From assembly GCA_947367315.1 (NCBI GenBank), contig CANBDX010000020.1:1-37700 (forward strand): DNA of 37,700 bases, in the 5' to 3' direction. How positions within the stretch are numbered: the stretch's first letter is position 1; each line of letters opens with the position of its first letter. Made by a program: the position numbers and the translations under genes. The DNA is from an uncultured Bacteroidales bacterium (GTDB lineage: Bacteria > Bacteroidota > Bacteroidia > Bacteroidales > UBA932). A model generated the notes under the pieces. The model made no database searches, had not been told where the DNA came from, and saw only the letters and a list, made by a program, of their open reading frames with translations. Below, piece after piece: positions 34,511 through 37,700 of this stretch.

Positions 34511-36523
34511 CTACATTGACTTTACCTGAGCGTAAACATTCTCAGCAGTGAAGCCGAGCTTCTCGTCAAGCACCTTGTAAGGAGCCGAGTATCCGAAGCT
34601 CTCAAGTCCGAACACCTTGCCATTGCATCCTACAAGTCCCTGAAGATTCACAGGAAGACCGGCAGTGAGACCGAAGATCTTTGCTCCGCAAGGAAGCACA
34701 CTCTCCTGATACTCCTTGCTCTGGTTGCGGAAGAGTCCCTCTGAAGGGCAGCTTACTATACGCACCTTCATGCCGTCGGCACGGAGAAGCTGCGCTCCGG
34801 CAACGAGAGTCGATACCTCGGAACCTGATGCCACGAGGATGACGTCCGGATTCTCATCAGATCCTGCGACTATATATGCGCCTTTCTCAGCCTGGGTGTA
34901 GTCATTTCCTTCAGGAAGCATGTCCACATTCTGGCGTGAGAAGATAAGTCCTGTCGGGCTGTCTGTGTTTTCCATTGCCATTCTCCAGCATACCGTGGTC
35001 TCTTCCACGTCTGCAGGACGGAGGACAAGCATTGAGTTCTTACCGCTGTGGTTCTTCATCTTTTCCATAAGACGGAGCTGAGCCTCCTGCTCTACTGGCT
35101 CATGAGTAGGTCCGTCCTCTCCAACGCGGAACGCGTCATGCGACCATATGAACTTTACAGGAAGTTCCATCAGGGCAGCCATACGGATGGCCGGCTTCAT
35201 ATAATCGGAGAACACGAAGAATGTACCGCAGCCTGCAATGACACCTCCGTGAAGAGTCATTCCGATGCAGATGCAGGCCATTGTAAGCTCTGCAACACCA
35301 GCCTGGAAGAAGGCGCCGCTGAAATCTCCCTTTGTAAACGCATGTGTCATGTTGAGGAAGCCGTCTGTCTTGTCCGAGTTGGAAAGGTCAGCCGATGCCA
35401 CCACCATATTAGGGACGTTATCTGCCAGCATTCCAAGCACTGCAGCCGAGCCGTTTCGTGTAGGTCCTCCGGCCTTCTGCTGCACCTTGCTCCAGTCGAG
35501 CTGTGGAGCCTTGCCGCTGAACCACCCGGCCTGCTGAGCAGCCTTTTCAGGATTTGCGGCAGCCCATGCAGCCTCCTCGGCATGACGCTCTGCAGCGATA
35601 GCCTTGAGCTCCTGCGCACGTCTGTCGTACATAGCCTGGACTTCATCATAAATCACGAACGGATCATCTGGATTACCACCGAGGTTGATGATGGTATTCC
35701 TGTAGGCATCTCCTCCCAATGGAGCACCATGAGTCTTGCAGCTGCGCTCGTAACACTGGTTGTCAGCAGTCCTTGCGCCCTTGCCCATCACACACTTTCC
35801 GATGATAAGGGTAGGACGGTCAGATATGGTCCTGGCTTCGTCAAGAGCCTTGCGGATCTGTACGCAGTCATTTCCGTCGATAGTGATTACATGCCATCCC
35901 CATGAACGATACTTCATTGCAGTATCCTCAGCAAACACATCGCTGCACTCGGTGGAGAGCTGGATATCGTTTGAGTCATAGAACATGACGAGATTGTCAA
36001 GTCCCAATGTACCAGCCACGCGGCCGGCACCCTGAGAGATTTCCTCCTGGATACCTCCATCTGAAATATATGCATATATGGTCTCCTTGCTGAAGGTAGG
36101 GTTTCCTGTACGTGCTGCAAGGAACTTTGCAGCCATAGCAGCTCCCACTGCGAACACATGACCCTGTCCGAGAGGACCTGAAGTGTTCTCCACGCCACGC
36201 TTCACATTGAGTTCAGGATGTCCTGGAGTCGGAGAGCCCCACTGACGGAACTGCTTGAGTTCTTCAATAGTGAACTTTCCGGTCATTGCCAGCTGAGCAT
36301 AAAGCATAGGCGACATATGACCAGGATCGAGGAAGAAGCGGTCACGTCCTTCCCACTCAGGATTTTCAGGGTCATACTGAAGATACTCCGAATAGAGCAC
36401 GTTAATGAAATCTGCTCCACCCATAGCTCCGCCAGGATGACCTGATTTCGCCTTTTCCACCATTGATGCCGCCAGAATACGGATATTGTCAGCAGCAAGG
36501 TTCATAAGTTTTGTCTCGTTCAT
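34511..36523 (-). CDS. tkt: Transketolase
   Basis: A 670-residue thiamine-diphosphate enzyme of the pentose phosphate pathway that moves two-carbon units from xylulose-5-phosphate. It has the N-terminal AKSGHPGGAMGGADF block, GPLGQGHVFAVG, the ThDP/metal motif SDGGIQEE followed by NDIQLS, the central domain SADLSNSDKT and FFQAGVAELTMACICIGMTLHGG, and the SHDAFRVGEDGPTHEPVEQ block. The frame extends four codons to a GTG (36535), but the ATG at 36523 (MNETKLMNLAADNIR) is the better start. It has its own terminator and is separate from xylBAE, yet it is the step that consumes the XylB product, so co-location may be useful rather than accidental. Confidence 0.95.
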   Translation of the reverse strand: MNETKLMNLAADNIRILAASMVEKAKSGHPGGAMGGADFINVLYSEYLQYDPENPEWEGRDRFFLDPGHMSPMLYAQLAMTGKFTIEELKQFRQWGSPTPGHPELNVKRGVENTSGPLGQGHVFAVGAAMAAKFLAARTGNPTFSKETIYAYISDGGIQEEISQGAGRVAGTLGLDNLVMFYDSNDIQLSTECSDVFAEDTAMKYRSWGWHVITIDGNDCVQIRKALDEARTISDRPTLIIGKCVMGKGARTADNQCYERSCKTHGAPLGGDAYRNTIINLGGNPDDPFVIYDEVQAMYDRRAQELKAIAAERHAEEAAWAAANPEKAAQQAGWFSGKAPQLDWSKVQQKAGGPTRNGSAAVLGMLADNVPNMVVASADLSNSDKTDGFLNMTHAFTKGDFSGAFFQAGVAELTMACICIGMTLHGGVIAGCGTFFVFSDYMKPAIRMAALMELPVKFIWSHDAFRVGEDGPTHEPVEQEAQLRLMEKMKNHSGKNSMLVLRPADVEETTVCWRMAMENTDSPTGLIFSRQNVDMLPEGNDYTQAEKGAYIVAGSDENPDVILVASGSEVSTLVAGAQLLRADGMKVRIVSCPSEGLFRNQSKEYQESVLPCGAKIFGLTAGLPVNLQGLVGCNGKVFGLESFGYSAPYKVLDEKLGFTAENVYAQVKSM

Positions 36524-36603
36524 GATGTATAGCACTTTTCAAAATCCCGCGAATTTAAGCATTTTCAGGAATTATCCGATATGTCTTGCAAGGAAATCAC
36601 ATA

Positions 36604-36637
36604 CAAAAAAAGCTGAACAGGAAAATTTCCGTCCAGC
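36604..36637 (-). terminator. Rho-independent terminator after the winged-helix gene
   Basis: Arms around 36612-36620 and 36629-36637 pair over 9 positions including two G-T pairs; the minus strand then reads TTTTTTTG. It lies 26 nt after the gene's stop. Confidence 0.7.
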
Positions 36638-36662
36638 CTTCTCATTGAAAAAATGGTTGAGA

Positions 36663-36878
36663 TTACGCGTTAAGTGAGTAATACTCACAAGTCTTGGCGC
36701 CCTTTACCTCAGTCTCCACGTTGAGCTTACCCTCACGTGCGAGCCATCCGATAGCTGCGAAGAACTCTGCGCTTGCAAGACCTGTCTCCTTCTTGAGCTT
36801 GGTCTCAGTCATCTTACCATTTGAATTAAGTGCATTCCATACAAGGCCTGCGTTGTTTCCGATGTTGTTGATTTCCAT
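36663..36878 (-). CDS. Small winged-helix protein (DUF2582-type)
   Basis: The 71-residue protein is a single winged-helix domain of the DUF2582 type: NNAGLVWNALN (8-18) forms helix 1, MTETKLKKETGLASAEFF the helix-turn-helix, and IGWLAREGKLNVE the recognition/wing region. Such proteins are common and highly conserved in Bacteroidota, but their targets are unknown. It is preceded by a 66-nt predicted leader holding a palindrome and a hairpin, and followed by a terminator, so it is a single-gene unit. Direct DNA binding is inferred only from the fold. Confidence 0.85.
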   Translation of the reverse strand: MEINNIGNNAGLVWNALNSNGKMTETKLKKETGLASAEFFAAIGWLAREGKLNVETEVKGAKTCEYYSLNA

Positions 36879-36891
36879 AATAATTAATCGT

Positions 36892-36926
36892 GTTAAAATT
36901 TTAACCTACCGACGGCTGGAGCCGTC
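36892..36926 (-). promoter_or_regulatory. Palindrome and hairpin in the leader of the winged-helix gene
   Basis: GTTAAAATTTTAAC (36892-36905) is a perfect 14-bp palindrome, and GACGGCT/AGCCGTC (36911-36917 and 36920-36926) a perfect 7-bp hairpin. Both lie between the predicted transcription start (about 36944) and the ATG. They could be an operator for autoregulation or an RNA leader structure. Confidence 0.45.
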
Positions 36927-36950
36927 ACCACTAACTTTAAGTATAGGCCG

Positions 36951-36958
36951 CAAAGATA
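36951..36958 (-). promoter_or_regulatory. Putative -7 box of the winged-helix gene
   Basis: TATCTTTG on the minus strand (TAnnTTTG). No clear -33 element. Confidence 0.45.
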
Positions 36959-37090
36959 ATTAAATATTTTTATAAGTATTTTTGATACAATTAGTTACAA
37001 TCGGGATTATTAATTGATGAATGCAAGCGGGAATTTACATCGCAGTTATAGTTTATTCTTTTTAAAGGCTTTTATGTTATAATTTATAAG

Positions 37091-37131
37091 TAATAAATCA
37101 AAACAAAAAAAATATTTATATTGATTTATTA
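37091..37131. repeat. 11-bp perfect inverted repeat in AT-rich DNA
   Basis: TAATAAATCAA (37091-37101) and TTGATTTATTA (37121-37131) are exact reverse complements separated by 19 AT-rich bases. It may be a binding site or an extruding hairpin; low sequence complexity limits the weight of the observation. Confidence 0.6.
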
Positions 37132-37209
37132 TCCGTTATAAGTGCAGTACAGATGGTCCGGCCTGATCATGTGGCTCGTTCCGACACTATACCCCTTGGG
37201 CCCGAAATT

Positions 37210-37303
37210 GCCAAAAGTCGCACAAGCGGTCATCAAAATAGCCGTATTTGTAAGATTTGCAGTACACCTTGTGCGAGTTTGGGGCAAAAGTCGCATAAGC
37301 GGT
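37210..37303. repeat. Two 21-nt direct repeats with an inverted partner
   Basis: Copies at 37210-37230 and 37283-37303 agree at 19 of 21 positions (core CAAAAGTCGCA). Between them, CTTGTGCGA (37268-37276) is the exact reverse complement of 37218-37226. Confidence 0.8.
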
Positions 37304-37329
37304 AAGAAAATTCTACGTCATTGAGAGAG

Positions 37330-37430
37330 TCCTCTTCTACGTCATTGCGAGCGAAGCGTGGCAATCTTAAATAGAGAATCCTCAAGGAGATTGCCACGGC
37401 CCAAGGGCCTCGCAATGACGTAGAAGAGGA
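37330..37430. repeat. Large imperfect inverted repeat (intergenic palindromic element)
   Basis: Left arm 37330-37367 and right arm 37388-37430 are reverse complements over a 22-nt outer block and a 10-nt inner block, differing only in a short central insertion. The outer block includes CTACGTCATTGCGAG. A partial third copy of the arm sits at 37311-37323. Similar GTCATTGCGAG...GCAATCT palindromes occur as dispersed intergenic repeats in many bacterial genomes. Confidence 0.85.
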
Positions 37431-37503
37431 GACGTTCGAAGTGACGTGCTGACTGCACCTTTTACGGGAAATCACTAAATGAGTCAAGAATTCTGCAGGA
37501 AAG

Positions 37504-37534
37504 TTGGTGAGGTAAATTGAATTTATTACATTTG
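37504..37534 (+). promoter_or_regulatory. Promoter of tRNA-Gly
   Basis: TTGG (37504-37507) and TACATTTG (37527-37534) are separated by 19 nt, matching the Bacteroidota -33/-7 arrangement. Transcription would begin near 37541, four bases before the mature tRNA. Confidence 0.65.
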
Positions 37535-37544
37535 CAGAACAATT

Positions 37545-37616
37545 GCGGGTGTAGCTCAGTGGTAGAGCATCGGCTTCCCAAGCCGAGGGCCGCGGGTTCG
37601 ACCCCCGTCACCCGCT
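37545..37616 (+). tRNA. tRNA-Gly (anticodon CCC)
   Basis: The 72-nt sequence folds into a full cloverleaf: acceptor stem GCGGGTG/CACCCGC, D stem GCTC/GAGC, anticodon stem TCGGC/GCCGA with loop TTCCCAA (anticodon CCC at 37577-37579), and T stem GCGGG/CCCGT with TTCGACC loop. The discriminator base is T, as usual for bacterial tRNA-Gly. CCA is not encoded. It reads GGG codons. Confidence 0.98.
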
Positions 37617-37626
37617 CAAAAAAGGG

Positions 37627-37658
37627 GGCGACTAATAAGTGATTTAGTCGCCTTCTTT
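37627..37658 (+). terminator. Rho-independent terminator of tRNA-Gly
   Basis: GGCGACTAA (37627-37635) and TTAGTCGCC (37644-37652) form a perfect 9-bp stem with an 8-nt loop, followed by TTCTTT. It starts 10 nt after the tRNA. Nothing further is recognisable to the window end. Confidence 0.85.
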
Positions 37659-37700
37659 CGTATTTATATGGATATGACGACAGTGGCGGGAGGGTAAGTT

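Larger units (their letters stand above)
36879..37544. other. 666-bp intergenic region rich in repeats
   Basis: No supportable coding sequence is present; the two open frames here are made of the repeats. From left to right it holds a palindrome and a hairpin in the leader of the winged-helix gene, its -7 box, an AT-rich stretch (36959-37140) with an 11-bp inverted repeat, two copies of a 21-nt direct repeat, a large imperfect inverted repeat and the tRNA promoter. Confidence 0.8.

Noticed and set aside
36959..37140. AT-rich stretch considered as a replication origin or integration site
   Set aside because: No DnaA-box cluster, no dnaA/dnaN neighbours, and no integrase or tRNA 3'-end duplication is visible.
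37142..37487. Two open frames of 60 and 84 codons on opposite strands
   Set aside because: Both are translations of the direct repeats and the palindromic element; the RGPWAVAISL-type product is a known kind of repeat-derived false protein.
1..37700. CRISPR arrays, phage or toxin-antitoxin systems
   Set aside because: No regularly spaced repeats, cas, phage structural or toxin-antitoxin genes were found; the only tandem repeat is the 9-bp unit at 25697.

Overview
The window is a stretch of a Bacteroidota (most likely Bacteroidales) chromosome, probably a contig from a metagenome or isolate shotgun assembly. The evidence is a SusC/SusD pair, BACON and DUF5017 surface lipoproteins, PA14-containing GH31, -7 boxes of the TAnnTTTG type instead of E. 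coli-like promoters, and the absence of strong Shine-Dalgarno sequences. The exact genus cannot be read from the sequence. Positions 1-56 are not genomic: they match the indexed Illumina Nextera (Tn5) adapter.

Layout. (1) 232-3204, plus strand: a three-gene cluster of polyprenol-phosphate mannosyltransferase-like GT2, dihydroorotase and an EamA transporter. (2) 3214-7505, minus: xylB-xylA-xylE, a complete xylose uptake and phosphorylation operon. It converges with the EamA gene on a hairpin that overlaps both stop codons. (3) 7663-12549, minus: an alpha-xylosidase-like GH31 lipoprotein, mannonate dehydratase (uxuA) and an SDR fructuronate reductase (uxuB), translationally coupled and closed by a clear terminator. 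(4) 12661-32494, minus: a 20-kb polysaccharide utilization locus (PUL) without internal gaps over 200 bases. Its order is MFS sugar transporter, SusC, SusD, DUF5017 lipoprotein, BACON/unknown-domain lipoprotein, BACON/TIM-barrel lipoprotein, a 55-residue small protein, fimbrillin-like/unknown-domain lipoprotein, DUF4838 (GH163-like) lipoprotein, GH20, nagA, nagB and a GH2 beta-glucuronidase. (5) 32576-33718, minus: a XylR-type regulator (sugar-binding domain plus AraC HTH). (6) 33846-36878, minus: HdeD-like membrane protein, transketolase and a small winged-helix protein, each followed by its own terminator. (7) 36879-37700: a repeat-rich intergenic region, then tRNA-Gly(CCC) with promoter and terminator.

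How it works together. Putative endo-acting and binding lipoproteins sit at the surface, SusC/D import the oligosaccharides, and exo-enzymes (GH20 and GH2 with ordinary signal peptides; GH31 as a probable lipoprotein) release HexNAc, beta-linked glucuronate and probably alpha-linked xylose. NagA/NagB handle GlcNAc-6-P, UxuA/UxuB part of the glucuronate route, XylE/XylA/XylB xylose, and transketolase the resulting pentose phosphate. The combination of alpha-xylosidase, beta-glucuronidase and beta-hexosaminidase with matching catabolic genes is unusual. It suggests a glycan bearing alpha-xylose, beta-glucuronate and beta-HexNAc; mammalian matriglycan/O-mannosyl glycan is one speculative candidate.
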